This document shows, piece by piece, positions 42,835 through 55,457 of a stretch of DNA of 64,000 nt. This DNA is from Tribonema minus. Its lineage: Eukaryota; Sar; Xanthophyceae; Tribonematales; Tribonemataceae. Both the position numbers and the translations under genes were made by a program. Position 1 is the stretch's first letter. Each line of letters opens with the position of its first letter. The stretch spans positions 930,001 to 994,000 of the forward strand of contig JAFCMP010000068.1 in NCBI GenBank assembly GCA_017506865.1, written 5' to 3'. The notes under the pieces were generated by a model. That model saw only the letters and a list, made by a program, of their open reading frames with translations, was not told the origin of the DNA and searched no databases.

Positions 42835-45800
42835 TCACAATCCCGCGCCAGCAAATATTTGCTCGCATATAAAGTCGGGTGTGGCAATGGTGGTGCCACT
42901 TAGTATGATCTGTGCCCCCGCCGCGCCCGCTGCCTCTTGCACCGCTCGCACCTGTGTGTCCGCGAAAAGGTGCATGGCAATCAGCTTCCGCGATTGTGAA
43001 ACATGGGCATTGAAGTGCAGTGCAAGTACTTGCAACTGCACAAGTGCGTTGACTAACATGGGAGGCACTTGCGGCTAACCATTCCTTGTCACATAGAGCA
43101 CTAAAATCTTTTGATTCATCTCCATGCGACTTGCACAATGAGCCGTCAAACAGCTCTCGCAAGGACGTCAAGATGCTCCCGCAGCCATATGCACGCTTGC
43201 CGCTACCGTTGTCTTGGTGCGCTTGTGCAACGACCGAAAATGTCGTGCATAGACGCACACTTTCCATTGTGTCGTCGCGTACCGCAGCATGTGTCATACA
43301 TACATACCTCCTGCAGCTCTTCCATGGTGAAGCCGCCCACGACGAAGATCACCACGGTGCGCCGGTCGGCGGGGCGCGCGCGGTGCGCGCGCTGCTGCTG
43401 CAGACCGCCGCGCGTGAGCGCGCTTATGCCTGCGGACAGGAGGCCCAAGCCCTGCAGCACACACAGGTTGCAGCGTGCATGAGGCGAGCCGGTCTGCGGG
43501 CATGGCGTGCATGGTCCACCATCACTTGAAGTTGGTGCTCTTGAAGTTAGGAGTACTGCTGAAAGCAGCGCGCTCTGCGAATGCCATGTCGACGGGGCCA
43601 GAGTACTCTCATTTACTTCACAGCAGTGGCAACAAAGTCTCATCGCGGCTGCCGCCATGTTGGCGGAGGCAAGACCACTTTTTTTTCACAGTCTTGCAAG
43701 AAGCACCGCAGTCTCACCGCGGCTGCCATGTTGACGGCGCGTGCCTCCCCCAGTTCCGCAACATCCACCCCCTTCAGCAGCAGCGCCGTGAGCTTGCCGA
43801 TAAGCGTGCTGCACACAACCGCGCCACCACCCGCGGCCTCAGCCCCCTCCCCCCAACCCCACCCATCCTGAGCGCTGACGTGCTGTGCGCCGGAGTTGAA
43901 GTTGTAGTGGCAGGGGGCGCAGGAGGCCAGGTCGGGGGTCTTCAGGATGGCCTTTGGCACCTCGGGGATCTCGGCAAGGCGTTCGGCTTGTCGGCGGGCC
44001 ATTTCTTGAGCTTCTATAGGGTCCGCCCCTGTGGCACAGCGGATGAGTAGTGCAAGAGTCGGCTGCAGGCTGATGGTATGGGAAACATGGCTGGGGCTGA
44101 TTGTGGGCGTTCCCTGGGTATTTGTAGCATTGTCGGAGATGTAACTACTGCACTTTTGAGGATCTTTTGAGTGTATCATAAGCTTCAGGGCACGCGATCG
44201 CACGAAGCATTTGTGGCGGTTGCAGAACCTGCTCATGTCATTTGAAGGGCCCTTGTAGTGAACTAGTGCATGCTCAGCAACATGATGGTGTCAGACATTT
44301 GATCAGGAATTCATCAACGGGCTGTGTGGTGTGTCACATTGTACTGAAGAACGTGCGACTGGCCCTGCGATTGTATCATATTGCCACATTGCCGCCATGC
44401 TCGTGCAATGGCGGCAGACGAAGCCAACTTCCACCAGGCACAGCCCTCCCTGCACACACAACAACAGACACACCGCTGAAGTACGTGACATCACTGACGC
44501 TGGCAGCTGCTCGCTGACCTACGTGTGCAGCGCACCTTCAGCAATGGCGACAGACGCCAGAGCCTGCTCTAGCTGAGCCATGCCACCCGCGAGCGCCATG
44601 CCCTCCCCCAAGTGCGCCACGTGGCGCTCGCCTAGGGGTGCCACCTGGCTCGCTCCCAGCGCCGCCGCTTGCGCCGCGACCCAGAGTGCCCACATGCACA
44701 GATCCGCGTCACCGCTTGAAGTTGGTGGCTGTGGAGCGTCGCCCTGTGAAGTTGAGCGCTGCAGCGCGTCGGCGGCCTTGGTGGTGTTGCGCAGCAGCTC
44801 TGCGGCGTGTACAAGGAGGTCTGCCGTGGTTGCACCATCCTGCGCCAATCGGAATGGGCAACGATGAGCACGCAATGTCGGAGTTGAAGATGACTGAGTG
44901 GGCAGTAAACTAAGTATTGAAGTTGGCTGTAGGGGTGCCTCACGCGTGTTGCTAGCCGGTGTTCGCCTTCGGGGACCCCCAATGAAAAGGGCTTTTTGCA
45001 TCTGAGCATGTGTTGATGGCGAGCATTGCCGAACGCCCCAGGAAGCTCATAATCTGCCTCAGCGAGCTGGCATTGCGTTTGCATGATACGCATGTACTTC
45101 CGATGCAACACTCCTGTTGTGCAATATATGGCAACCTTGTTGACAATAGACTGCTTGGTGCAAAGTTGTTGAGCAGTTTTGCGACATAGAGACACCTTGT
45201 GACAACCGTTGTACTGCACTGGGCATTTTACGCCCTGATCGAGAAACAACGTAAAGTACACCAAGTAGGCATGTCACCACCACGCACTTGAAGTGCCTGC
45301 TGCAGGGCGCGTTCCGCGGCGGCGGCCTCTTCCCAGCCAGGCATCGCCAGCGGATCCTTGCTGCGCGCCGTGCGCATCAGCGCCTCCACCACCGCCAGCG
45401 CCACCTGCACCAGCCTGTAGTGCCTGTTGCATGCGTCCTGCGGCGGCGCAAGGGCGGTCGGCAAGGGGTAGGGGGGCATGAGGTGATCGGAGCAGCATCA
45501 GGGAGTGATAGGTGCTGGCGAGTTGGTGTGATTTAGAGATGGCGACACGGCTGAATACTGCTGATAGCTCAGCGCGTGCGATCAGTGCCGCAGCTAGGTG
45601 ACTGGCAGCAGAGGAGTGTCTCTGAAGTCACCGTGGAGGAGTGTCACCAGATGAAGTGGCGCCGCAGCGTGCAGTGGATGTGTGTACAGTATTGCAGCCT
45701 CTGCTGCACGCCCAACAGGCACGAGCCATAAACTTACACATGTATTTAACCCCCCTCCCTCCCCCACGAGCAACAGCTGACTCGAGGAGCGCATCGTCTC

Positions 45801-48800
45801 CCGCAGCGCCCACAATATCAAGGAAACGCCGCAGTCGGCCGGAGAACAAGCTACTATTGTCCACGGCTCCTCTGCAGTGCTCACCAGGCTCGAGGCGCGG
45901 CCGCCGAGCGCTGCCGCCGCCGCCGCCGCCGCGCCCCCCCGCACGCGCGCCAGCGCCTGCAGCAGCGCGTACACCTCCGCGCCCATGCCGCGCTTCCTTG
46001 GCGGCGGCGCCGCCCGCCCCGCCTCCGCGAGCGCCGCCAGCAGCGCGCCGCGCAGCGCCGCGTGCGCACCGCCCTCCGGCAGCGACGCCAGCGCCCACGC
46101 GACGTCGTCCGCCGCTGCTGCTGCGCCGCCGCCGCCGCCATTCGCAGCATCGCACGCGCGGTGGCACAGCGACGGCGGCGCCTTCCATGGGAACGCGGCG
46201 ACGGCGGGGAAGGGGGAGCGCTCTTCGCGCAGCCGGCGGCGGCGGCGCCGCAGCGGCAGTGGCTGGTGTTGAGGAGTGGTGCTGGGGGGGTGAGGTTGGG
46301 GTGTTGAAGTTGGGGCGGCGGGGCGCAGGTCGTAGGCCGGCTGGCGGAGCGTCACCTCGTGGAGGTGCGCTTGCGCCGTCGCGCTGGCGTCGCTGGCGGC
46401 GGGGCGCACGGGAGAGGAGGCGGGTTACGGAGTGCAATGATGATGACCAAGTGCACGCAAACAAAACATACAAATGCGATTACATGCTGCAATGGCTCTT
46501 ATTCTGAAGCATTCTGAAGTATGCATGTGATCATAGTGTGCCCACATGCACTTGAAGTGCAACTTGAAGTACAACTTCAAGTGACGCTCCATCGCCGTGC
46601 GCACCTGCCGTCCGCGGCCCCCGCGCGCGGCAGCGCCGCCAGTATCCTGGCCATGAGGCTCCCGCCAGGCCGCACAGCTGTAGCCAGATCCAGCGTTCTG
46701 TCCACCAGCACCAGAGATGCCTCGAGGCGCTGCGGCCGCTGGGAGGGGGCAGGCCGTGTGTGACTGTGGCGACCGACCCCTGGCAGCGCCTCCTGCGCGT
46801 CTGCATCCTGCACCGCGTGGCGGTGGAGCAGATGGATCAGGGTGGAAACGTGGCGAGCTTCAAACACTGCACCTCCAAATATCCTTCATACTTTGTGTCC
46901 TGTATTGCTGCAGGTAAGCAGTACATACTACCTGCCAAAGTGCGTGGAATGCACTAGCCGTCCCCTGGCAGCGCCTCCTGCGCGCTTGCGTTTTGCACCG
47001 TGGTGCACACGGGGGTGCGGAGCAGAGGGCGTTCGCAATTGCCCGCAATAAAGCACACCAGCCCCCCAGAAATCAAATTAAGCATGGCAGCAGCGACAGA
47101 TGCGCCCCTCACATGACGTACCGAGAGCAGCGTGGCCAGGGTGTTGCCGATGAGCTGCGCCGTCGGTCCGAGAGCAAAGACGTGGCCCGTTACATCAACG
47201 CTCAGCTGATCGCGCACCAGCCCCGCCAGCGCGTGCGCCAGGTGGCGGCAGCCGAGCCGCACGCGCTGCGGCATCATCTGTGAGGGGCGTTGAGGGATGG
47301 GGGGGAAGGGCAGGGGCACACATGAGGCGCGAAGCGACATTTATGAGGGGGGGGAGCAGCCCTGCTTGATGCACGGCGGGTGTGTGTGAATTGCGCTGTG
47401 TACATGCGTCTGTGGTTGCACAGAGTATTCATCATGTATGCTCTGAATTGCGCACATTTGCAGGTGCGCCAAGCACATCTTTGTTTGCCGGTTCTGCACA
47501 CACGGGCACCGGGTTCAGGCATGAGCACATGCCGCAAGCACTACTTTTGTGAAGACCTACCCAGGTGATAGAAGCGCCACCTGTCCAGCGCACACCGACC
47601 ACTGCATGTTTGCAATGCCCGCTGCCCCACTACACCATACCAGCCGCCTTGCCCAGAGCGACGACAACCTGCCCCTAGCATGCTACCATATCTACCCTGC
47701 CCTAGGCGCGCACGCACCTCCGCCCTCAGCTGCGCCGCGCCGCGCCGCCCCCCCCCACCCCCCTCCAGCTGCCACAGCTGCAGCGGGAACGCGCGCGCGA
47801 CGGCGGCGCCGCACAGCGCAAAATACCCGCGCGACACGGCGCCCATGTGCAGCGGCACGTGAAGCAGCGACACGCGCACCGCAGCGCCGCCCACTCTCGC
47901 GGCCCCCGCAGCCGCGCCCCCAAGTCTCTCTGCGAGTGCGTCGAACGCGCGCCCGCCGCCGCGGCCGCCGCCGCCGTCATCCGCAGCGCTGCCGCCGCCG
48001 CCGCCGCGGCCGCCATACGCGCCGCCATATGCGCCGCCGGCCCCCGTATCCAATGAAGCGTGACTGCTGGCAGCACCGCCGTAGCTGTTTTGACTGCTGT
48101 GGGTGCCTCCGGCGCGGCCCTGCTTGTCTATGTTGAGCAGGCGCTGTAGCGAGGTGCGCAGCTGCTCCGCAAACGCCGCAAACGGCAGGCAGCCGCTGGG
48201 GTCATCGGAGAGGGCCGCAGCTTGAGGGTGGGAGCTGGGGGCTCACAAGACAGGGGGGCGCAGGGGGGGGGGGCAGCAGTGATAAGTGACAGTGATCATA
48301 CGGCACGCAGGAGCTCTGCTTGTGTTGCTGGGAAATGAACAGGCGCCGCCTGGGCATGAGGCACACAAAAGGAGCAGCTTTGACGGCTGCAGACACTACG
48401 GCAGGGCCTGCAGCGCACAGCACCGCCACCAATGATATAGACGTCAAAAGCAATGGCACTGACACAGTGCAGACAAGATGTGGAAGCAAGTGTTTGCATC
48501 GGTGTGTTGCACCCGCCTCCGCAGCTCTAACGCTATTGCAAAGTATCAGTTAGCAGTCAGCAGGAACCAGACGCCAGCGATCGATGACAGACCAAACGTA
48601 ATGTAGGATGCATGTGCTGACGCGTCATGTAGTTTCCATGCGTAGGGGATTCCTCACCTGTGCGCCTGCTCTGATAACGCGCTGCCCACCACGATCTCGC
48701 TGGCGCCACACGAGCGCGCAGCGCTCACTATGGAAGACTCCACATCCCACAGGAAGCCTGTGATAAAGTACACTAGCCTCTTGAGAGGCCTTGGCGGCTG

Positions 48801-49265
48801 TGATTGACCCGCACTCAATGAGGTCAGGTCATAGACTTGAGATATCCCCAGCTCCTGGAGAAGGAAGGGGAGGCCGCCCGCCCAGCGCACGGCTTCGGTT
48901 GCCTGCTCACGGCGGTGCGCAGACGACGTCAAGAAGCCAGAGAGCACGTGATCAGTCACGTAGTCGCTGTGTGCTAGAAAGAGTGCAAGCTGCATGTGTG
49001 GCGGCGCTGGTTGCTCTCAGCTTGCGGATGCATCAGGCAGTTGAAGTTGAAGACTGTTCTGTCTCAGCCAATGCTCGCTGCGAGCAACAGCAAGGAGCCG
49101 CAGTGTACAAGAGGCGTCAAAACTTCGCCTGTGCTACGCACTCACCCCGTCATCGCACACGAGAGCCAGGTCCGACCAGTCGGATATAGGTGCACGCAGA
49201 AGGTCCAGCAGAGGCCTTCGCGACGCCTCGAGTAGATCTAACCCCTTGGCCTCAGGAGACTTCAT
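42835..49265 (-). CDS. SCFD2: SCFD2-like Sec1/Munc18 family protein, 10 exons
   Basis: Minus-strand exons 49265-49146, 48902-48658, 48195-47718, 47277-47122, 46738-46605, 46392-45885, 45437-45288, 44839-44536, 44028-43718, 43451-43308 and 42951-42835 (eleven as written; 44028-43718 may itself contain an intron between about 43960 and 43873) join in frame to about 888 residues. Diagnostic segments follow the SCFD2 order: DWSDLALVCDDG with ATEAVRWAGG, VRVSLLHVPLHMGAVSRGYF, GHVFALGPTAQLIGNTLA, EASLVLVDRTLDLATAV, and RRTVVIFVVGGFTMEELQE with AQIILSGTTIATPDFICEQI at the end. SM proteins control SNARE assembly in membrane fusion; SCFD2 is a poorly studied ER/Golgi member. The length exceeds human SCFD2 (about 684 aa) because of Gly/Ala-rich insertions (about 47900-48060 and 45900-46250). 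Confidence 0.88.
46780..47000 (-). repeat. Intronic tandem duplication in SCFD2-like gene
   Basis: CCCTGGCAGCGCCTCCTGCG followed by a CTTGC/CTGC-TGCACCG stretch occurs at about 46777-46815 and again at about 46964-46998. The period is about 187 bp and it lies in the intron upstream of exon 46738-46605. Confidence 0.75.
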
Positions 49266-49471
49266 GTCCTTTGATGCATGAGACTGGCAGCGCCGCCAGC
49301 ATGCACTCACAGGTGCAAACTCCTCAAAAAAGGCACACCTTCACATCAAACTTCAACGCTCCGCAAACTTCAACGTGCTCAACTTCCGCCCTTGGAGAGC
49401 TCGGCAAACCTGAGTCTGGGGCTGAGTGCGGAGGTTCAGGGCCCTGGCCGTGCCTCTAGCGGCCTTCCAGA
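49266..49471. promoter_or_regulatory. Divergent promoter region between SCFD2-like and DSC3-like genes
   Basis: Only 206 bp separate the two start codons, which are on opposite strands. It contains ATCAAACTTCAACG and CAAACTTCAACGTG words of the type common in the introns. No TATA box is evident. Confidence 0.55.
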
Positions 49472-52400
49472 ATGGCGTCCACGGCGGCAGAGCGTGACCT
49501 GGAGGAGGGCTCGCCATTTCTGCATCGGCGAAAGTGAGTTTTTTCTTCTGCGGGGCACATTCCGCCTGTGTCATGGGCAGCTTATCGCAGTGCAAAAGCA
49601 ATCGTGCTTGTCTGCCGTATGACCAGTGACACCTGGTCACAGTCATCGGTGGCTTACAGCCCTCGGCTCGCTGCCTTCAGCGTGGCCCCTCTGAACAAGC
49701 TCGCCAAACCCCCTCGGGCACTCTTTCTCTCTCTGCCCCTCGTCTTGTACCAACAGCAGCAGGGACACGGGTAAGGCACATGAGGATGAGGGGGGCGACG
49801 CAACTGCACATACCTTCACACTGAAGATAAAGACCACAACGGATGGCAAGGAGTACAAGGTCGATGCCAGGTATGCAGCTGCCTTCGATTTTTGTGTTGC
49901 GTGATTCAAGCCATCTGCCCGCTTGAGTACTCTGCTGCTCTGCACGCTGCTATTTGATTATTTGCGCCTTGCAATCCTTACTCGATAGCGGTGAACAGAG
50001 GGGCATACACAAGCAAGAATTGCGGCAGCAGCAGTGTGCGGTAGTCCATTGCATAATGCGTCCGAGGTGCGGTAGGCGTAGTTATACAGCAATGTGGGCA
50101 CGCATCGACCAGGACGCGAGTGCGAGGCTGCCTTGGCACCTGCTGTCACGCCATGACAGTGCTGCCAGCGTCGCATATGAGAAACCTGAGGCGTCATGAC
50201 AAGCCACCATCCATCTGCCATGGCAGCACAGCAGCACCCCATCGCAAGCCTGCCGCCCACTATGCTGCATGCACCTGCGGAGGTCCACTCTTCGTGCACT
50301 GGAGGAAGCGAGCCGGACGATAAACCTGTCGGGCATCACACCAGCGCTGCAACCGTCTTGGTGCCCCCAATTCTCGCTTCTCAGCGACCACACTCGTTAC
50401 CGTCACACTGACGCCGCCGCTGTCTCTGCTCGTCAATCCTGGCTTTTCTGCAGCAACGTGGTGAGCGTGGCGCAGCTGAAGGACCGTGTGCGCGCTGCCA
50501 TAGGGGCGGAGGGCAAGTACCTGCGCCTGATTGCGAGCGGTAAAATGCTCGCACCTGACACTGCGGCACTGGCGGCCTTCAAGGTGCCAGATCAGAGGTG
50601 AGGGCTCGGTGTTCACTTGCTGTTGGCTGGCGCACGCTGCACTTCAAGAGTGTGTGTAGAGCGGCTTTGCTGCCTCTGGTGGACAGGGACCTACTCGACA
50701 AGCAAATGACGATTAGAACTGTGTGAAGATGCCATAGTGAGTTGCCGCTACTTGTGGTGGACAATTGGTCTCTCTGCCAAGCGCATGGAGCATCAGAAAG
50801 CGAGTGGGAAGTTTGGCGCATATCAAGAGTGTGTGCAGGTGCCGTAGAGCAGTCTCGCCGCTTTCAGTGGGCAGAAGCCCCTCTGCAATTGCCGACGGCG
50901 CCTCAAAACGCTAGCGGAAAGGCTCTGGAGCTCGGAACGGCGCTGCACGGTGTCTATTCAGCGGCCACCTTCAGGGTTAGGAGTGACATGTGGCATGTTG
51001 CGTGCATGCCATCTTCGACCACCGTTGGCACTGCTAAAATCATGATGTTATGATTCGCCATCACTGCGTGTGGGCAATGACCATGCGGGACCTGATCATT
51101 ATAATGAACCAACAGCATGAAGCGCCGTCTCCATGTTTTCATTTTGTTGTTGTGGATCATATCACTGAACGTGCGCAGCTCGATCACAGGGCGCCCGGTG
51201 TTCTGTCCTCGTCGCCCTGATTGCTTGAACGCGTGTCTGCACTGGTGTTGTAAACGTCTGCAGCTTTGTGCACTGCGTGGTCAGCAGCAGCGCTCCACAG
51301 GCATCGGCGCCGCCGCCGCCTGTAGCAGTGGAGGTGGAGCAGGTGAGGCACCCTTGCATCAACTTCAATGTTGATGTTTGTGTGATGCATGCTGAGGTAC
51401 GCTGGCCCGCACCTCGTTGTTGCACATCACTTTGGCGAAGACTGACCACAGTTGACGATGATCATAGAGCATGCACGCCGCTGGCAGTCATTCCCACACG
51501 TGGCAGTGAGCACTGTGGGCGTATGAGCAACGTTTAATGGAAAGTCATGCGGAATGAAGAACGTCAGGTTCTTGGGCTACACCTCATTCGCCCTGGCGGT
51601 TTCACGATGGCCATGGCTGCATTGGATGCAATGCCGTTGAGTTACACAGCTTAAGCCTGAGTCTGAGTCACTGCATACATGCGTACCCCTGCCTGGGCCA
51701 TCACTCTCGCTGGCCCGCTTTCACCCCGTGGGTGGCCTGTGTGCGCACGGCCGATGCTGACGACTTACTCACCAGAGACTCATGATTCATGGGTAGTCGC
51801 CCCACCCCCTGACTGCTGATGATGTGCGGCGCGGCTCGCAGGGCGAGGATGAGGATTCCGCAGCTGACGACTCACTCACTAAAGACTTATGACTCATGGT
51901 ACTTGCCCACCCCTGACTGCTGATCATGTGCCTGCGTGCGCGCGCGGCTGCGCAGGACGAGGACGACGATCCCGCAGCACGGCGCGGCTTTGACAGGCTG
52001 CGCAGCGAGGGCATGACGCGCGCGGAGGTCATTGCCATGCGCTCTTATTTCTCCGAACAGGTGCGCTTGTGAAATGAGCAATTGGAGTTTCATCGTATTA
52101 TGGCTTGTTGAAGTTATGTCGTAAGTGGCATGCGCAGGTCATTGCCATGCGCTCGTATTTCTCCGTAACAGGTGCGCTTCTTTCTAAAGAAAAGCGGGTC
52201 ATTGAAAATGGATTTGTTCAAGTTTTGTCACAAGTGGCATGCGGAGGCCACTGCCTATGCGCTCGTCGGACAGGTGAGGCCTCCGAAGTGTTTTGTTGAA
52301 GTTATGGCATGTGTGACTCTTGACAAAGTAGGGGCATGGCATGCGCGTAGTTTGTTCATGCGCCTCTATGTAACCAGAGGAGTGCGCCCTTGCAGTGGTT

Positions 52401-55400
52401 TGTTGAAGTTCTGCTTTAACAGGTTTCATTGAAGTTCTGCATGACAATCGCGCGTCATGTGGGCCTGGCCTTTGCGCAACGTTGCTGCGATACCCCTGTG
52501 TGCTCGCCACTCCGAGATGAGTGCCTCAGTCCCCGCTGAGGCGTGCAACTGTGAGCCATTCTGAGATGAAGTTAGGGTGCATCAGCCCTTGCTGAGACGT
52601 GCAACATCAGTTAGACCCCTCACCTGTAGTGTGAGTGACCTCACATCCGTGGCTGGTGAACTACGAAAACGGAGTGTTGATTAATCTTGCAAGTGGTGCC
52701 CCATTGGCTGGATGCAACAGGTCAACACCTTCTTGGAGGCCACACCGCCTGCGCCGCAAGCAGCGGCAGGAGGGGAGGGGGGGGAGGGGGCGCAATTATC
52801 GGCGGCCGCGGCGGCGGAGAGCCAGTGGGACAGGCAGCTGCGCGCAGAAGAGGTGGGACTTGGAGACGTGATGATGCTCATCAAGCTTATTATGGTACCC
52901 ACGTAGATCATGGTGATACGCGCGAGTAGCGTGTGTAGTACGCAATACTGCATGGTGCTGGTTTGTGAGCAGGAGAGCGAGTGGGACAGGCAGCTGCGCG
53001 CAGAAGAGGTGGGCCTCGGAAGCGCGATGATACTCATGGTGTTTCACCAATGTAACTCGTCGTGATGCGCCTCGCGTAGAGACACGTGTGTGTAATTCGC
53101 GTTACTGCATGGTGCTGGTTTGTGAGCAGGAGGGTTGGGGCTAGGGTTAGGGCTCCGCGTCTCCACTGTCGCAACAGAGCGAGTGCAACGGGCAGCTGCA
53201 CGAAGAGGAGGCGGGCAGTGTGGTGATATTCATCAATGCGTTTTCATACTGGAAGTCGTAGGGCGATGCCTGATGCATATTGGGTATTCACAGCTTGTTT
53301 GATGGAATTACGGTATGTACTGCGCTGGCTGCTGCAGGCAGGAGGCTTCGGCGTCCCTGCGGAGCCTCCACTGTCGTTCTGGCAACTGCACACAAAAAAA
53401 ATGAATTGCCCTGCAGGTCTCATGCGCTTATGTCGTTGGCAACGTGCAATTCACGTACAGCATTGGCACTATCAGCCTGACTGATACGCACCGTGAAGCT
53501 TGCGGTGATTAGCAGACCGGACACCATCCCCTCAGCGCAGGTGCTTCAATACCACAGTAGGTCATGAGGCTGCCAAGCAAACTTCAATTTTCCTTTCAAG
53601 CTTCAACTTTCCTTACAAAACTTCAACTATAACAAAAGTGATGCCGCACACACCAGCAGCACACACTCATGGGCTATGCTTTCATCACAGCTCAGCATGC
53701 GCGCCATCGCCGCCCCCTGCAGGCATGGATGGCAGCTCAGTCCGCCTCTAGTGAGTTTGCGCTCAATACGGCCAGGAGAACAGCGGCCATGCGCGAAGGC
53801 GGACTGCCGATGGCGCAGGTGTGGGCGTCGAGCGATGATGAGGTGAGCGGATGAGGAATACTTGATGTTGAAGATGAAGTGAGCAAAAGGGAAGTTCAAC
53901 TTGAAGTCAAAGTTGACTCACTCACAGATGGCGCAAGTGTGGGCGACGAGCGATGATGAGGAGAGCAGACGAGGGATACTTCAAGTAGAAGTTGAAGTTG
54001 GGCACGTCGTGCTGAGTTTTTCCTGCAAGGTGACACGCTGCGGCGGCGTGCAGACAGCGCAGGTGTGGGTTTCGAGCGATGAAGCGGTATATGCATACAG
54101 TTGAAACCTGATGTTCAAGTCTGGCTGGGCGAATCGGCAGGCGCAAGCGTGGAGTAGCTTGAGAAGTTCACCATGTGAACAGAATGAATCTGGCGGTTTG
54201 AAGTGTCCCACACATGACATTTACTGTATGGAAGTGTTTCAAAGCACGACAAGGCACTGCTCTGACACATTTATTTGTGAACTTCATTGCCTTGCGACCT
54301 GGCTGCGATTATGTAGTTGGTCAGCACTTGCTTTAATGTACACTGTTTAGGCCATGTGGGGTGCTTGTTCTTGGGGGCTGTGGGTTTGCAGAGGAGGGGG
54401 CGTATACTAAAAGGGGATACAAGAGCCACTGGCAATGGTGCTGACACGACACAGTCACAATATTGTAAGCGCAGCTCTGCTCATCGCACACTTTAATTGC
54501 AGCACTGCTACAAATAGTCAAATTTGACCTTGGCGCATCCCCTGTTGAGGCTGTGCAGACCATCATATGTTCTTAACAAGCTGAGATGGGGGTTGTCAGA
54601 AATCAGATGAGGCTTGCGTTCGTCTCCCCTCTCCATTTGTCCATCTATCTTTAGTAAGCTGGTTCCACCAGCCACAAACATGCCAACACGTCTACATGCG
54701 TGGCCTGCCCTCAAGACACACAACTTCAACATCACCTCAACATCAAGATTCCTTTGCCACCTGCGTGTCCTGCTCAGATGGAAAATCCTGAGATTGGAAC
54801 CTCGAGGGACTTTGTCTTTGGCTTCATCATGGGCGGCTTCCTGGGCTTCATCATGCTCTTCTGGCTGTGGGAGGTAAGCCGCTGACGCGTACAAACTTCA
54901 TCACGATCTTCAAAAATCAAGTGATGCTTGAAGTTGCCGTTCAGACGCGCGCATGATGTGGGCGCCCTTCTTTGGTGGATGAAAAAAAAGTTGCTGCTTT
55001 CCACTTTGCTGACTTTGAAGCCCTCACCGTGTTGATGTATGTAAACGTTCACCACGGGGGCAGTTTGCAGACAAGAGCGCCGCGCGCGTGTGTGCTGGTG
55101 CGCTGGCGCGCCGCGACGCTGCATCAGGGCGAAGCTCGTGTTTTGACACTGCCAGTCTCCACCGCTCGTTGGCGGAATGCGCCTCTTAGTCAACCACTGC
55201 TGATGCATGGGCAGTGCCTGTCTCATACCTACCGCATGCAGTGCGCTGCTGTTGATGATTCCATAATGCCCAGAAGCCCGGAAGCGGCGTTGATTGCCCG
55301 TGGCATTGCCTCACAATCCGCGCATTCCCTTCTCAAACGCGCGCTCGCTTCGTCACAGCCGAACGTGCCACACCGGCAGAAAGGCGGCATCGTCGCCGGC

Positions 55401-55457
55401 GTCATGTTCAACCTGCTCATCAACCTGTGGCAGCACCGCGTGCGCACGGACCCATGA
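49472..55457 (+). CDS. DSC3-like ubiquitin-like membrane protein (DUF2407 type), 9 exons
   Basis: Exons 49472-49533, 49757-49870, 50454-50597, 51264-51342, 51956-52060, 52721-52852, 53723-53842, 54778-54873 and 55359-55457 join in frame to about 316 residues. The N-terminal half is a ubiquitin-like fold (HTFTLKIKTTTDGKEYKVDA, VVSVAQLKDRVRAAIG, KYLRLIASGKMLAPDTAAL, VHCVVSSSAP). A Pro/Ala linker follows, then RRGFDRLRSEGMTRAEVIAM, which matches the conserved start of the DUF2407 C-terminal domain. Two transmembrane segments end the protein (FVFGFIMGGFLGFIMLFWLW and GGIVAGVMFNLLINLW). In fungi, Dsc3 is a subunit of the Golgi/endosomal Dsc/Tul1 E3 ubiquitin ligase complex; the same role here is inferred. 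The second exon could also start at 49760. The introns carry several exon-edge copy ladders. The gene is convergent with PRORP. Confidence 0.87.
51828..51880 (+). repeat. Copy of the 5' edge of DSC3-like exon 5
   Basis: GGCTCGCAGGGCGAGGATGA and the following stretch, plus the downstream ACTCATGGTACTTGCCCACC context, repeat the real acceptor region at 51945-51985. It lies upstream of the real acceptor, with a period of about 120 bp. Confidence 0.7.
52128..52280 (+). repeat. Copies of the 3' edge of DSC3-like exon 5
   Basis: GTCATTGCCATGCGCTCTTA, then TTTCTCCG and CAGGTGCGCTT at the real exon end (52028-52067), is repeated at 52139-52178. It recurs in weaker form at about 52247-52277 (GCCACTGCCTATGCGCTCGT then CAGGTG). 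Period is about 108 bp, downstream of the donor. Confidence 0.83.
52970..53220 (+). repeat. Copies of the 3' edge of DSC3-like exon 6
   Basis: GTGGGACAGGCAGCTGCGCG followed by CAGAAGAGGTGGG of the real exon end (52822-52858) recurs at 52980-53015 and, diverged, at about 53180-53216. Each is followed by GATGATRCTCAT-like intron sequence. Period is about 158-200 bp. Confidence 0.85.
53925..54095 (+). repeat. Copies of the 3' edge of DSC3-like exon 7
   Basis: The real exon end GATGGCGCAGGTGTGGGCGT then CGAGCGATGATGAGG (53810-53843) recurs at 53930-53964 and, diverged, at about 54055-54085. Both are downstream of the donor, spaced about 120-125 bp. Confidence 0.85.

Noticed and set aside
45641-46507. 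Long plus-strand open frame (288 codons, Pro/Ala/Arg-rich)
   Set aside because: Antisense of the GC-rich SCFD2-like exon 46392-45885; composition and lack of domain mark it as a shadow.
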